From assembly GCA_018402135.1 (NCBI GenBank), contig JAGYJF010000003.1:682001-746000 (forward strand): 64,000 nt of DNA, given 5' to 3'. The notes below the pieces were generated by a model, which did not search any database, was not told the origin of the DNA, and was given only the letters and a program-made list of their open reading frames with translations. This stretch comes from Flavobacteriaceae bacterium (GTDB taxonomy: Bacteria > Bacteroidota > Bacteroidia > Flavobacteriales > Flavobacteriaceae). Below are positions 9,157 through 17,949 of this stretch, piece after piece. The first letter of the stretch is position 1. Every line of letters starts with the position of its first letter. A program made the translations under genes and the position numbers.

Positions 9157-9177
9157 GAAACAATAGAGTTTTGACTC

Positions 9178-9558
9178 CTAATTCTGTTTTATCTTATCGC
9201 TTGCTTTTTTCATGGCATCTGTGCCTGCTTTTTCGGCTTTGTCAACGGTTTCGTTAACAGTGCTTTCTGCATCATCAACAGCTTCGTTTACTGCGTCTTT
9301 AGTTTCTTCTAAAGCTTCATCAATACTGTTTTTGGCATCTTCCGCAGCATCTTCCGCACTGTCCATAGCGTCTTCGGCTTCATTGTTTAAATCATCCATG
9401 GCATCGCCAATGTCATCAGTCGCATCTTCAATAGCGTCTCCAGCATCATCAACTGCTTCTTCTATTGAATCCTCTGTTTTTTCTTTGGTGTCTCTGCAAG
9501 ACGTAAAGGTAAAAGCCATGGCCATCACCAATACCAAACTTAAAAGTAATTTCTTCAT
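9178..9558 (-). CDS. Small acidic amphipathic-repeat lipoprotein
   Basis: 126 residues. The N-terminal signal peptide ends in FTFTSC, giving a probable lipidated Cys21. The rest is low-complexity and very rich in Asp, Glu and Ala, with recurring units such as DAxDAxEDA and EAVDDAEST; a continuous amphipathic or coiled-coil helix similar to apolipoprotein/LEA-like proteins is likely. The C-terminus turns basic (KKASDKIKQN). No enzymatic motif is visible. It is monocistronic, with its own promoter and terminator. A stress- or envelope-related role is only a guess. The serine-rich ORF on the opposite strand (9212-9562) is the mirror of this repeat. Confidence 0.8.
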   Translation of the reverse strand: MKKLLLSLVLVMAMAFTFTSCRDTKEKTEDSIEEAVDDAGDAIEDATDDIGDAMDDLNNEAEDAMDSAEDAAEDAKNSIDEALEETKDAVNEAVDDAESTVNETVDKAEKAGTDAMKKASDKIKQN

Positions 9559-9589
9559 TTAAATAGTTTTAGTGTTAATTGAATTTATA

Positions 9590-9619
9590 CGAATTTAACA
9601 AGTAAATTTTAAATTACAA
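9590..9619 (-). promoter_or_regulatory. Promoter of the acidic lipoprotein gene
   Basis: On the minus strand TTG (9619-9617), a 19-base spacer and TAAATTCG (9597-9590) match the Bacteroidota -33/-7 pattern (TTG, TAnnTTTG) with one deviation in the -7 box. Transcription would start about 25 bases before the ATG. Confidence 0.6.
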
Positions 9620-9655
9620 TAAAAATTTTAACATTTATTGGTTTTAAATGTTTAA

Positions 9656-10890
9656 TTATATACGAGTTGTAGTTATAATTTGGTTGACGGCACCTTCATT
9701 TAATTCAACGAATTTTTTGTTTTTGGCACCAAGCTGATGCCGATAATCGGCATTTTGAACTAATTTAGTAAAGGATTGTTCAAAGGTTTCGTAATTACGA
9801 ATAGAAATAACACCGCCATTCTTTATCATAGCCTTGGCTTCGGGAAACTTATCTATACGGTTTCCGATAATTATGGGAATTCCAAAAACTGCAGGTTCTA
9901 AAATATTGTGAAGTCCGGTGGTTCCAACGGCACCGCCAACATAGGCTATATGGGCATAACTGTAAATGCTACTTAATAACCCAATGGTGTCAACAATTAA
10001 AACTTGGCTCGCTTTTAAAATGGGATTGTTGCTTTGAGAATATAAGGCAGTCTGTTGTTGAATTTTCGACTTAATCGCGCTGATATGTGGTTGATCTACG
10101 TTGTGTGGGACGATGATGTATTTAACAGCCGCCGACTCGTTTTTATTTATAAATTGAAACCATAGAGCTTCGTCTTCCGGCCATGAACTCCCAATCACCA
10201 CACAAATATTTTGTGCAACAAAGGCCTTAATAATATCCAACTGCTTTGTGCTTTTTTCATTCTGAATTACACGATCGAATCTGGTATCTCCCGCAATGGT
10301 AACGTTTTCGTAACCAATCTTTTTAATAGTAATTCCGATGTTACATCTTGAACAAATATATGTTCAAAAGCGTTTAAAGCGTTTTTGAAAATACCGCCAT
10401 ACCACTTAAAATATGACTGATGTTCTCTAAACAATGCAGAAACTAAAATTGCGCGTCTGCTTTGTTTTTTTAGAATGGTTAGGTAATTAATCCAAATTTC
10501 GTATTTCACAAAAACAGTGAAATCTGGGTGTACGAGTTCTAAAAATTTTTTGGCGTTTTTTGGCGTATCTAAAGGTAGATAAACAACCACATTTGCCAAC
10601 TTACTATTTTTGCGAATTTCATATCCCGAAGGCGAAAAAAAACTGAGTACAATTTTATAGTTGGGATGCTTTTCTTTAAGTCGCTCAAATACCGGTAATC
10701 CTTGTTCGTATTCACCTAAAGAGGCACAATGAAACCAAAATACCTTGTCGGTTTTGGAAATCGCTTGTTGTAATTTTTTAAAAGTTTCACTTCTGCCAGC
10801 GACTCCTAATTTTAATTTATCATTGAATAAGGAGCCTAGATAAACAAGCACCTTCATTGTATAAATAGCTATGTGGTATAGGATTTGCAA
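9656..10890 (-). pseudogene. waaA: 3-deoxy-D-manno-octulosonic acid (Kdo) transferase, disrupted by a -1 frameshift
   Basis: Two adjacent ORFs are the halves of one ~410-residue WaaA. The N-terminal half (10890-10267) carries FWFHCASLGEYEQGLPV and VKYEIWINYL; the C-terminal half carries GSSWPEDE, the glycosyltransferase segment YVGGAVGTTGLHNILEPAVFGIP (only part is diagnostic) and an intact end. The shift lies in a T-run at 10320-10324: adding one base there restores KKIGYENVTIAGDTRFDRV across the joint. WaaA adds Kdo to lipid A and is normally important for lipopolysaccharide assembly, so a sequencing indel in the homopolymer, translational slippage, or a second gene copy should all be considered. 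The start appears to be TTG at 10890, directly after an in-frame stop. Confidence 0.8.
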
Positions 10891-11018
10891 GCGTTTTTAG
10901 TTTGTGCTAAAATACAGTTCTTTTTGGGAAAATTCATTAGCGATAGCGGGCTAATTTTTGTATTTTCGCTGAGCATTCAGCTATATTGCTGATACTTTTA
11001 TATAAGAAATAGAATTAG

Positions 11019-12179
11019 ATGAAAAAAATTCAAATGGTTGACCTCCAAAGTCAATACGCTCCAATAAAAGAAATGGTGGATGCATCCATTCAAGAAGTAA
11101 TAGATACTGCTATGTTTGTGAATGGACCAAAAGTTCACGAATTTCAAAAGAATCTTGAAAATTATTTAAACGTCAAACATGTGATTCCCTGTGCCAATGG
11201 AACCGATGCACTACAAATTGCTATGATGGGTTTGGGTTTGGAACAAGGTGATGAGGTAATTACAGCCGATTTCACATTTGCTGCAACAGTAGAAGTGATC
11301 GCATTACTGAAATTAACACCAGTATTGGTTGATGTTGATCCCATCAATTTTAATATAGATATTGAGGCTTTAAAAAAAGCAATAACCCCAAAAACCAAAG
11401 CTATTGTCCCTGTGCACTTGTTTGGTTTAGTTGCCAATATGGAAGCAGTTATGGATATTGCCAAGCAGCACAATTTGTATGTGATTGAAGATAATGCGCA
11501 AGCCATAGGTGCCGATTATACTTTTAAAGATGGCAGCAAAAAGAAAGCAGGCGTTATTGGCGATGTGGGTTGCACCTCATTTTTTCCATCCAAAAACTTG
11601 GGTTGCTATGGCGATGGTGGGGCTATTTTCACCAACAACGACGATTTGGCGCATAGCATTCGCGGTATTGTAAACCATGGTATGTATGTGCGCTATCACC
11701 ACGATGTGGTTGGTGTAAATTCAAGATTAGACGCTATTCAAGCCGCTGTATTAGATGCAAAATTACCAAAATTAGACGACTATAATAATGCTAGAAGAAA
11801 CGCCGCTAGAAAATACAACGCAGCCTTTAAGAACCACCCAAATATCATTACGCCATCAGGCCTATCAACTTGCCAAGGCATTTGTGATACCTGCGATTGT
11901 CATGTGTTTCACCAATACACTTTAAAAATTGTAAATGCCGATAGAGATGCCTTAGCCAAACATCTGGCCGATATGGGTATTCCCCACGGAATATATTATC
12001 CTATTCCGCTTCACAGACAAAAAGCTTACACAGATGGGCGCTATAATGAAGCCGACTTTAAAGTCACCAACCAATTATCTGACGAGGTAATTTCCTTACC
12101 GATGCATACCGAATTAGACGAGGAACAAATTGGATACATAACCAGCACAGTCCTTAACTTTTTAAACCAAAAAAATTAA
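11019..12179 (+). CDS. DegT/DnrJ/EryC1/StrS-family PLP-dependent sugar aminotransferase
   Basis: 386 residues, usual length for the family. It converts a nucleotide-activated keto-sugar to an amino-sugar, generally for surface polysaccharide or lipopolysaccharide. Features: N-terminal MVDLQSQY, PLP-binding EDNAQAIGA (Asp158), and the PLP lysine in FFPSKNLGCYGDGG (Lys192). Residues 285-294 carry an unusual Cys cluster (C285, C289, C292, C294) just before the C-terminal domain. Its stop overlaps the galE start by one base (TAATG), indicating translational coupling. It diverges from waaA, and the three genes form an envelope-sugar neighbourhood. The exact sugar substrate is not evident. Confidence 0.88.
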   Translation: MKKIQMVDLQSQYAPIKEMVDASIQEVIDTAMFVNGPKVHEFQKNLENYLNVKHVIPCANGTDALQIAMMGLGLEQGDEVITADFTFAATVEVIALLKLTPVLVDVDPINFNIDIEALKKAITPKTKAIVPVHLFGLVANMEAVMDIAKQHNLYVIEDNAQAIGADYTFKDGSKKKAGVIGDVGCTSFFPSKNLGCYGDGGAIFTNNDDLAHSIRGIVNHGMYVRYHHDVVGVNSRLDAIQAAVLDAKLPKLDDYNNARRNAARKYNAAFKNHPNIITPSGLSTCQGICDTCDCHVFHQYTLKIVNADRDALAKHLADMGIPHGIYYPIPLHRQKAYTDGRYNEADFKVTNQLSDEVISLPMHTELDEEQIGYITSTVLNFLNQKN

Positions 12180-13201
12180 TGCAAATAGTTGTAACAGGCG
12201 GTCTCGGCTTTATCGGTTCACATACAGTAGTAGAATTGCAAAATGAAGGTTTTGAAGTGATTATCATCGACAACCTTTCTAATTCTTCCCGAGATGTGCT
12301 TGATGGCATCAAGTCAATCACTGGAAAATCACCTATTTTCGAAGAATTTGATTTAAGAGAAAAGTCCAAAGTCCAAGATTTTTTTAAACGTTATCCAAAT
12401 ATCAAAGGTGTCATTCATTTTGCGGCCAGTAAAGCGGTAGGCGAAAGCGTTCAGGAACCTTTATTGTATTACGAAAACAACATCAGTAGCTTGGTGTATT
12501 TGTTGCAAGAATTAAAAGCTTTACCCGATGCAAACTTTATTTTTAGTTCGTCTTGTACCGTTTATGGTCAGGCCGATGAATTACCTATTTCAGAAAACGC
12601 ACCCGTAAAACCAGCAGAATCACCCTACGGAAACACCAAGCAAATTGGAGAAGAAATTCTAAAGGATGTTTGTAAAATCGATGCGCATTTTAACGCCATT
12701 GCATTGCGCTATTTTAATCCGATAGGCGCCCATTCTACCGCTAAAATTGGTGAGCTTCCAATTGGAGTGCCACAAAATCTCGTGCCCTTTATTACCCAAA
12801 CTGGAGCTGGATTGAGAGAAAAGTTATCGGTTTTCGGTGATGATTATCCAACGGTAGATGGCACTTGTATCCGCGATTATATTCATGTGGTTGACTTAGC
12901 GAAAGCGCATGTGGTAGCCTTACAACGTCTTATTAAAAGCAAGCATAAATCAAATTTTGAAGTCTTTAATCTAGGAACTGGAAAAGGAAGTTCGGTTTTA
13001 GAGGTAATCCAATCTTTTGAACGTGTCACCGATTTAAAATTAAACTATCAGATTGTTGGGAGAAGAGAAGGCGATGTGATTGCGGCCTATGCCGAAACCA
13101 CCAAAGCTAACCAAGATTTAGGTTGGAAAGCACAACTCACTTTAGACGATGCTATGGCATCTGCTTGGAAGTGGGAGAAACAAATTAGAAATATTAAATA
13201 G
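12179..13201 (+). CDS. galE: UDP-glucose 4-epimerase
   Basis: 340 residues, typical length. It interconverts UDP-glucose and UDP-galactose (or the N-acetyl forms) with bound NAD. Visible motifs: the Rossmann TGGLGFIGSH at residues 6-15, the catalytic Ser region SSSCTVYG (123-130), and the YGNTK catalytic Tyr150/Lys154 pair; the RYFNPIGAH and GTCIRDYIHVVD signatures follow. The start codon overlaps the stop of the aminotransferase gene. Its product would supply hexose donors for surface glycans made by neighbouring genes. An epimerase for another UDP-sugar cannot be excluded from sequence alone. Confidence 0.92.
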   Translation: MQIVVTGGLGFIGSHTVVELQNEGFEVIIIDNLSNSSRDVLDGIKSITGKSPIFEEFDLREKSKVQDFFKRYPNIKGVIHFAASKAVGESVQEPLLYYENNISSLVYLLQELKALPDANFIFSSSCTVYGQADELPISENAPVKPAESPYGNTKQIGEEILKDVCKIDAHFNAIALRYFNPIGAHSTAKIGELPIGVPQNLVPFITQTGAGLREKLSVFGDDYPTVDGTCIRDYIHVVDLAKAHVVALQRLIKSKHKSNFEVFNLGTGKGSSVLEVIQSFERVTDLKLNYQIVGRREGDVIAAYAETTKANQDLGWKAQLTLDDAMASAWKWEKQIRNIK

Positions 13202-13208
13202 TTAACAT

Positions 13209-14486
13209 ATGAAATTTTATGTACTTCTGGTGGCATTTGCTTTTTCGGCAATGAGTATCGCCCAAAATACCTACCTGCATTGTGGTAAATTAATCGATAC
13301 CAAATCGGGAAAGGTACGCACCAATCAAACCATTGTGGTGTCGGGTGAACGCATTATTGCTGTTAATAACGGATTTACTGAACCAGCAAGTAATGCAGAT
13401 GTAGTTATAGATTTAAAAAGTAAAACGGTTCTACCAGGTCTCATAGACATGCATGTTCATTTAGAGAGTGAAACCAATCCTAAAAAATACTTAGAAAGCT
13501 TTACCCTTAATCCTGCCGATGTTGCTTATAACGCGCAACACCTAGCACAGATAACCTTAATGGCTGGTTTTACAACAGTGCGAGATTTAGGTGGCTCGGG
13601 TGTAAATGTATCATTGCGAAATGCCATTAACGCCAAGAAAGTGGTAGGTCCTAGAATTTTTACAGCTGAAAAATCATTGGCGAGTACTGGCGGACATGCC
13701 GATCCAACAAACGGCTATAACCGTCAATTGGCTGGTGATCCTGGGCCAAAAGAAGGGGTAGTAAATAGTATTGAAGAAGCTAAGAAGGCCGTTAGACAAC
13801 GCTATAAAAACGGTGCCGATTTAATAAAAATCACTGCTACAGGTGGTGTTTTAAGCGTGGCAAAAAGTGGCGAAAATCCTCAGTTCACCTTAGAAGAAAT
13901 TAAAGCTATTTGCGAAACAGCAGCCGATTACGGATTTCATGTGGCAGCACATGCCCATGGCGACGAAGGCATGCAACGTGCCATTATGGGTGGCGTAAAA
14001 ACCATAGAACACGGTACCATGATGAGCGATAAAACCATGGAGATGATGAAAGAATACAACGCCTATTATGTACCTACAATTTCTGCCGGAAAGTTTGTGA
14101 GCGAAAAAGCGTCCGTGCCTAATTATTATCCTGAAATGGTAGCTGTAAAAGCTGCTGCTATAGGACCAAAAATTCAAAGCACGTTTGCAAAAGCCTACGC
14201 AAAAGGCGTGCCAATTGCCTTTGGTACCGATGCAGGAGTGTTTTATCACGGCGATAATGCCAAGGAATTTGGTTTTATGGTAGAAGCCGGTATGCCAGCC
14301 ATTGAAGCCATTCAATCAGCTACGGTTACCAACGCTATGTTGCTCTCTATGCCAAATGACATTGGCGAAATTAAAAATGGCTTTTTTGCAGATATCATCG
14401 CTGTTGATGAGGATCCAACTAATAATATCAAAACACTCGAAAATGTAGTGTTTGTTATGAAAGAAGGAAAAATTTATAAGGAGTAA
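13209..14486 (+). CDS. Secreted or periplasmic metal-dependent amidohydrolase (imidazolonepropionase/prolidase-like)
   Basis: 425 residues, with a signal peptide (MKFYVLLVAFAFSAMSIAQ). Amidohydrolase-superfamily metal ligands are all recognisable: HVH in LIDMHVHLE, a Lys in ADLIKITATGG, His in VAAHAHGDEG, His in TIEHGTMM, and Asp in AFGTDAGVF. Such exported members often hydrolyse Xaa-Pro or other dipeptides, but the substrate cannot be assigned. The gene starts 7 bases after galE, so it may be the third cistron of the same transcript, though its function looks unrelated. A weak terminator-like hairpin follows. Confidence 0.85.
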   Translation: MKFYVLLVAFAFSAMSIAQNTYLHCGKLIDTKSGKVRTNQTIVVSGERIIAVNNGFTEPASNADVVIDLKSKTVLPGLIDMHVHLESETNPKKYLESFTLNPADVAYNAQHLAQITLMAGFTTVRDLGGSGVNVSLRNAINAKKVVGPRIFTAEKSLASTGGHADPTNGYNRQLAGDPGPKEGVVNSIEEAKKAVRQRYKNGADLIKITATGGVLSVAKSGENPQFTLEEIKAICETAADYGFHVAAHAHGDEGMQRAIMGGVKTIEHGTMMSDKTMEMMKEYNAYYVPTISAGKFVSEKASVPNYYPEMVAVKAAAIGPKIQSTFAKAYAKGVPIAFGTDAGVFYHGDNAKEFGFMVEAGMPAIEAIQSATVTNAMLLSMPNDIGEIKNGFFADIIAVDEDPTNNIKTLENVVFVMKEGKIYKE

Positions 14487-14512
14487 TCCGAAACATAAAG
14501 TTTCTTAATTAC

Positions 14513-14553
14513 AAAAAGACGGTTGCGTTTAATCATACGTTAGCCGTTTTTTA
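14513..14553 (+). terminator. Probable terminator after the amidohydrolase gene
   Basis: AAAAAGACGGTTGCGT and ACGTTAGCCGTTTTTT pair imperfectly (one bulge plus wobbles) and end in a T-run, 27 bases after the stop. Confidence 0.55.
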
Positions 14554-14687
14554 TTGCGAATTCGTTAAAGATTGCTTTCTTTAGCCGAGGGTAATTTAAA
14601 AATAATATTGATTAACAGCTATTTAAGTTTAAAAACTTGCATTTGGCTTCATTATGTCTTTTCTTTGTAGCTAATGTTACTTGAAAA

Positions 14688-14888
14688 ATGAATGTGATGA
14701 AACTAGTAAATATCAAAAGAGAAACCGTTATTGAAAATAGGTACACGCCTAAAATGGGAAAACTACAAACACGTGTAACCTACATTAGAAAAAGAATTTT
14801 AAGCTTTCCAATTAGAACTTTACACAAATACCGTGAAACTTATTACGGTGAGGTTAAAGATTGTACCGACTGTAATTTACAGCGTTAA
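14688..14888 (+). CDS. Small basic hypothetical protein with a C-terminal CxxC
   Basis: 66 residues (or 63 from the second Met), strongly basic, with aromatic and Arg-rich segments (RVTYIRKRILSF, TLHKYRETYYGEV) and a terminal CTDCNLQR. No signal peptide or membrane helix. I do not recognise the family. It appears real because it is intact, has coding-like composition and ends in exact back-to-back fashion with lspA: the two stop codons share TTAA at 14885-14888. The CxxC could bind a metal or be redox-active, which is inference. Confidence 0.6.
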   Translation: MNVMKLVNIKRETVIENRYTPKMGKLQTRVTYIRKRILSFPIRTLHKYRETYYGEVKDCTDCNLQR

Positions 14889-15394
14889 TCTACAACGGAA
14901 TTTTCAGGAGTCTTTGGTTTATTGAAAAAACTGGCATAAAGTAGTAACAACATTCCTGTGGTTACCGACATGTCGGCTACATTGAATATTCCCGTTCTAA
15001 AAATACCACCAAAATCTAAGTGTAAAAAATCGGTCACTGAACCAAAGACAATTCTATCAAAAACATTGGCAATACCGCCACCGATTATGCAACAAAAAGC
15101 GATCAAACTCAAGCGGTCCAATTCCTTGTTGTTAAGTATATAATAAATAACATAAGCCAATACTATTACTGGAAGAATGAGAAGGAAAATGATTTTGAGT
15201 GTTGGATTCATGTCACTACCCATTCCTAAAAAGGCACCTTCATTTTCAACATTCCACAACTGAAACACATCACCAAACACATCAATTATTTCACCTTTTC
15301 GTATATAAATCCGTGCTATTATTTTTGTTATTTGGTCTAATGCTATATTTATAACAATTAGAATAATGATAAATTTTGTTCTGGATTGATTCAT
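14885..15394 (-). CDS. lspA: Lipoprotein signal peptidase (signal peptidase II)
   Basis: 169 residues with four predicted membrane helices. It cleaves the signal peptide of lipidated prolipoproteins in the inner membrane. Visible family motifs: DQITK in helix 1, NVENEGAFLG, GGGIANVFDR, and the two catalytic Asp in VTDFLHL and FNVADMSV. The C-terminal tail is longer and polar (KPKTPENSVVD). The gene lies 11 bases downstream of fabD on the same strand and could share its promoter. Its substrates include the lipoproteins in this window (SusD at 246, the acidic lipoprotein at 9558). Confidence 0.95.
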   Translation of the reverse strand: MNQSRTKFIIILIVINIALDQITKIIARIYIRKGEIIDVFGDVFQLWNVENEGAFLGMGSDMNPTLKIIFLLILPVIVLAYVIYYILNNKELDRLSLIAFCCIIGGGIANVFDRIVFGSVTDFLHLDFGGIFRTGIFNVADMSVTTGMLLLLYASFFNKPKTPENSVVD

Positions 15395-15404
15395 TTAATA
15401 AAAT

Positions 15405-16292
15405 TTAAGCGCTTATTTGAGCAGCTGTAGTTTGGGCATTTCTATCAATTTTTTTCACAAGTCCTTGCAAAACATTACCTGGACCAACTTCTGTAAAAAG
15501 CGTAGCACCATCGGCAATCATTTGTTGAACGGACTGTGTCCAACGTACCGGTGCTGTTAACTGTAACATCAAATTTGCTTTTATTTGTGAAGCATCGCTC
15601 ACAGCACTAGCGGTTACATTTTGATATATCGGACACTTTGGCGCGCTAAAAATTGTATTTTCAATGGCTGCGGCCAGTTCTTCTCTTGCAGGTTCCATCA
15701 AAGGTGAGTGAAAAGCACCACCAACAGGTAATACCAGAGCACGTCTGGCGCCGGCTGCTGTTAAAGCTTCACAAGCGGCATTAACCGCGTCTACGTCACC
15801 AGAAATCACCAACTGTCCTGGGCAATTGTAATTGGCTGCCACCACCACACCAGGAGTTTTACTGCATATGTCTTCTACGATAGCATCTTCCAATCCAAGT
15901 ACTGCTGCCATGGTGCTAGGTTGTTTTTCGCAGGCTTTTTGCATGGCTAAAGCGCGTTTAGAAACCAATGTTAAGCCAGCTTCAAAAGTTAAAGTACCAT
16001 TGGCAACCAAAGCTGATAATTCACCAAGTGAATGCCCAGCAACCATATCTGGATTAAAACTATCGCCTAGTGTTTTCGCTAAAATAACCGAATGTAAAAA
16101 GATTGCAGGCTGTGTAACTTTGGTTTGTTTTAAATCTTCTGCAGAGCCTTCAAACATAATATCGGTAATGCGAAAACCTAATATATCGTTGGCTTGTTCA
16201 AAAAGCTGTTTTGCCTGTGCCGATTGGTTGTAAAGGTCTAATCCCATGCCTGTAAATTGGGCACCTTGACCGGGAAATATGTATGCGTTCAT
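15405..16292 (-). CDS. fabD: Malonyl-CoA:acyl-carrier-protein transacylase
   Basis: I start at the ATG at 16292 (MNAYIFPGQGAQ) rather than the track start at 16316, because the family begins directly with the FPGQGAQ strand; this gives 295 residues. It loads malonyl groups onto ACP for fatty-acid elongation. Motifs: GQGAQFTGMG, nucleophile Ser in GHSLGELSAL, Arg in KRALAMQKA, and catalytic His in GGAFHSPLM. A promoter box lies just upstream. The gene precedes lspA by 11 bases. Confidence 0.95.
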   Translation of the reverse strand: MNAYIFPGQGAQFTGMGLDLYNQSAQAKQLFEQANDILGFRITDIMFEGSAEDLKQTKVTQPAIFLHSVILAKTLGDSFNPDMVAGHSLGELSALVANGTLTFEAGLTLVSKRALAMQKACEKQPSTMAAVLGLEDAIVEDICSKTPGVVVAANYNCPGQLVISGDVDAVNAACEALTAAGARRALVLPVGGAFHSPLMEPAREELAAAIENTIFSAPKCPIYQNVTASAVSDASQIKANLMLQLTAPVRWTQSVQQMIADGATLFTEVGPGNVLQGLVKKIDRNAQTTAAQISA

Positions 16293-16313
16293 AATTGGTT
16301 TCTGTTGTGGCGA

Positions 16314-16321
16314 CAAAAATA
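16314..16321 (-). promoter_or_regulatory. Promoter -7 box upstream of fabD
   Basis: TATTTTTG on the minus strand matches TAnnTTTG, 21 bases before the preferred fabD start. No TTG is found at the usual -33 distance. Confidence 0.45.
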
Positions 16322-16387
16322 GGAATTATTTTTTTAGAAGTTGCGATATGTTTATGCACTTGCATGTGCTTATAAATACACCTACAA

Positions 16388-17947
16388 TTATAATCCGGCA
16401 ATCGCCGCTTCAGCACAACGTTCACCATCCATTGCTGCCGAAACAATGCCACCAGCATAACCGCCGCCTTCACCACATGGAAATAAATTGTTGATTTGCG
16501 GATGTGTAAAATGCTCATTTCTGGGGATGGTCACAGGTGAAGAGGTGCGCGATTCAACACCAACAATATTGGCTTCTTCGGTGTAATAGCCACGCATTTT
16601 TTCGCCAAAAGCTTTAAGTCCAGTTCGTAAACGTCCACCTATAAATTTCGGCAACAAAGAGTGTAAGGGCGCCGATTTTAATCCTGGTTGGTACGATGTG
16701 CCGTTTAAAGTAGTTGACAATTTGCCTTCAACAAAATCGGTGAGACGTTGAGCCGGAGCCGTCTGACTCCGCCCGCCAGAGGTAAAGGCCAGCTTTTCTA
16801 AATCCTTTTGATATTCTAAACCTTTCAACGCACCAAAATGTTCGTATTTGTATAAATCTTTATCAGCATTGATTTCTACTACAATACCAGAGTTGGCATA
16901 CAAATTATTGCGTTTAGATGGCGACATACCATTTACTACAACTTCACCGTGTGAGGTAGCCGCCGGCACAATAAAACCACCAGGACACATGCAAAACGAA
17001 TACACGCCGCGATCATTCACTTGTTGCACCAAACTGTAAGCAGCAGCAGGTAATAAGTCGTCTCGTTTCCCTGAACAATGGTACTGAATACTGTCAATAA
17101 TATACTGTGGATGTTCTACCCGAACACCCATCGCAAAGGATTTTGCTTGCAAGGCAATAGATTTATTTTGAAGTATATAGAAAATATCACGTGCCGAATG
17201 ACCTGTAGCTAAAATCACGCGCTGTACGGGAATTTCATCACCATTTTGAAGATGTATCCCAACTATCTGATTGTTTTTGATGGTGAAGTTGGTTACACGA
17301 GTTTCAAAATGAATATCACCACCAAATTTTAGGATGGTTTCACGAATATTCTGTACTACTTTCGGTAATTTGTTAGTGCCAATATGTGGATGCGCATCTA
17401 CCAATATCTGATCGGTGGCGCCGTGATAGACTAAATTTTCGAAAATCCGACGCACATCACCACGTTTTAAGCTACGCGTGTAAAGTTTACCATCGCTGTA
17501 AGTACCTGCGCCTCCTTCGCCAAAACAATAATTAGAATCTTCGTTTACAATATGATCTTGATTGATAGCACGAATATCACGCCTGCGATCTTGTACATTT
17601 TTACCACGCTCAAATACCACAGGCTTAAACCCCAATTCTATACAACGCAGTGCTGCATACATACCCGCAGGTCCAAACCCAATAATGTGAATGGGTTTTG
17701 CTTTGGAAACGTCTTTATAATCAAAGTTGTAGTCTGAAGACTGTGGAGCCGGTTCGTTAATGTAAACGGCCAACTTATAATTGAAATAGATAGTCGATTT
17801 CCGCGCATCTATCGATTTTCTAAGAACTTTAATACCCGATATTTGTCCAGAAGATAGGCCTAAACTTTCAGCAGCTTTTTTACTTAAAACATCTGATTGC
17901 GTAGCTTCTTCATGTAAAGCTACACGCAGTTGAAGCTCTTTAACCAT
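16388..17947 (-). CDS. FAD-dependent oxidoreductase of the COG2509 type
   Basis: 519 residues. An N-terminal ~85-residue domain precedes a dinucleotide-binding motif (IIGFGPAGMYAALRC). Further signatures are the GEGGAGTYSDGKLYTR segment, ATGHSARDIFY, and a C-terminal FAD-contacting CGEGGGYAGGIVSAAMDG. This set matches the uncharacterised flavoprotein dehydrogenases grouped as COG2509, cytoplasmic and of unknown substrate. It starts 3 bases after the stop of the DHFR fusion gene, so the two are co-transcribed. Nothing in the sequence names the electron donor or acceptor. Confidence 0.85.
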   Translation of the reverse strand: MVKELQLRVALHEEATQSDVLSKKAAESLGLSSGQISGIKVLRKSIDARKSTIYFNYKLAVYINEPAPQSSDYNFDYKDVSKAKPIHIIGFGPAGMYAALRCIELGFKPVVFERGKNVQDRRRDIRAINQDHIVNEDSNYCFGEGGAGTYSDGKLYTRSLKRGDVRRIFENLVYHGATDQILVDAHPHIGTNKLPKVVQNIRETILKFGGDIHFETRVTNFTIKNNQIVGIHLQNGDEIPVQRVILATGHSARDIFYILQNKSIALQAKSFAMGVRVEHPQYIIDSIQYHCSGKRDDLLPAAAYSLVQQVNDRGVYSFCMCPGGFIVPAATSHGEVVVNGMSPSKRNNLYANSGIVVEINADKDLYKYEHFGALKGLEYQKDLEKLAFTSGGRSQTAPAQRLTDFVEGKLSTTLNGTSYQPGLKSAPLHSLLPKFIGGRLRTGLKAFGEKMRGYYTEEANIVGVESRTSSPVTIPRNEHFTHPQINNLFPCGEGGGYAGGIVSAAMDGERCAEAAIAGL

Positions 17948-17949
17948 GT

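Noticed and set aside
9212-9562. Serine-rich 116-residue plus-strand ORF
   Set aside because: It is the mirror of the Asp/Glu/Ala repeat gene on the minus strand, which has a lipoprotein signal, a promoter and a terminator.
10315-10330. Programmed -1 frameshift in waaA
   Set aside because: The sequence TTA AAA AGA does not form a canonical X XXY YYZ heptamer, and no stimulatory stem-loop is obvious; a simple indel is more economical.
16335-16385. Terminator between the COG2509 gene and fabD
   Set aside because: GCAC/GTGC with flanking TTTAT/ATAAA gives only a short imperfect hairpin with no T-run directly behind it on the minus strand.
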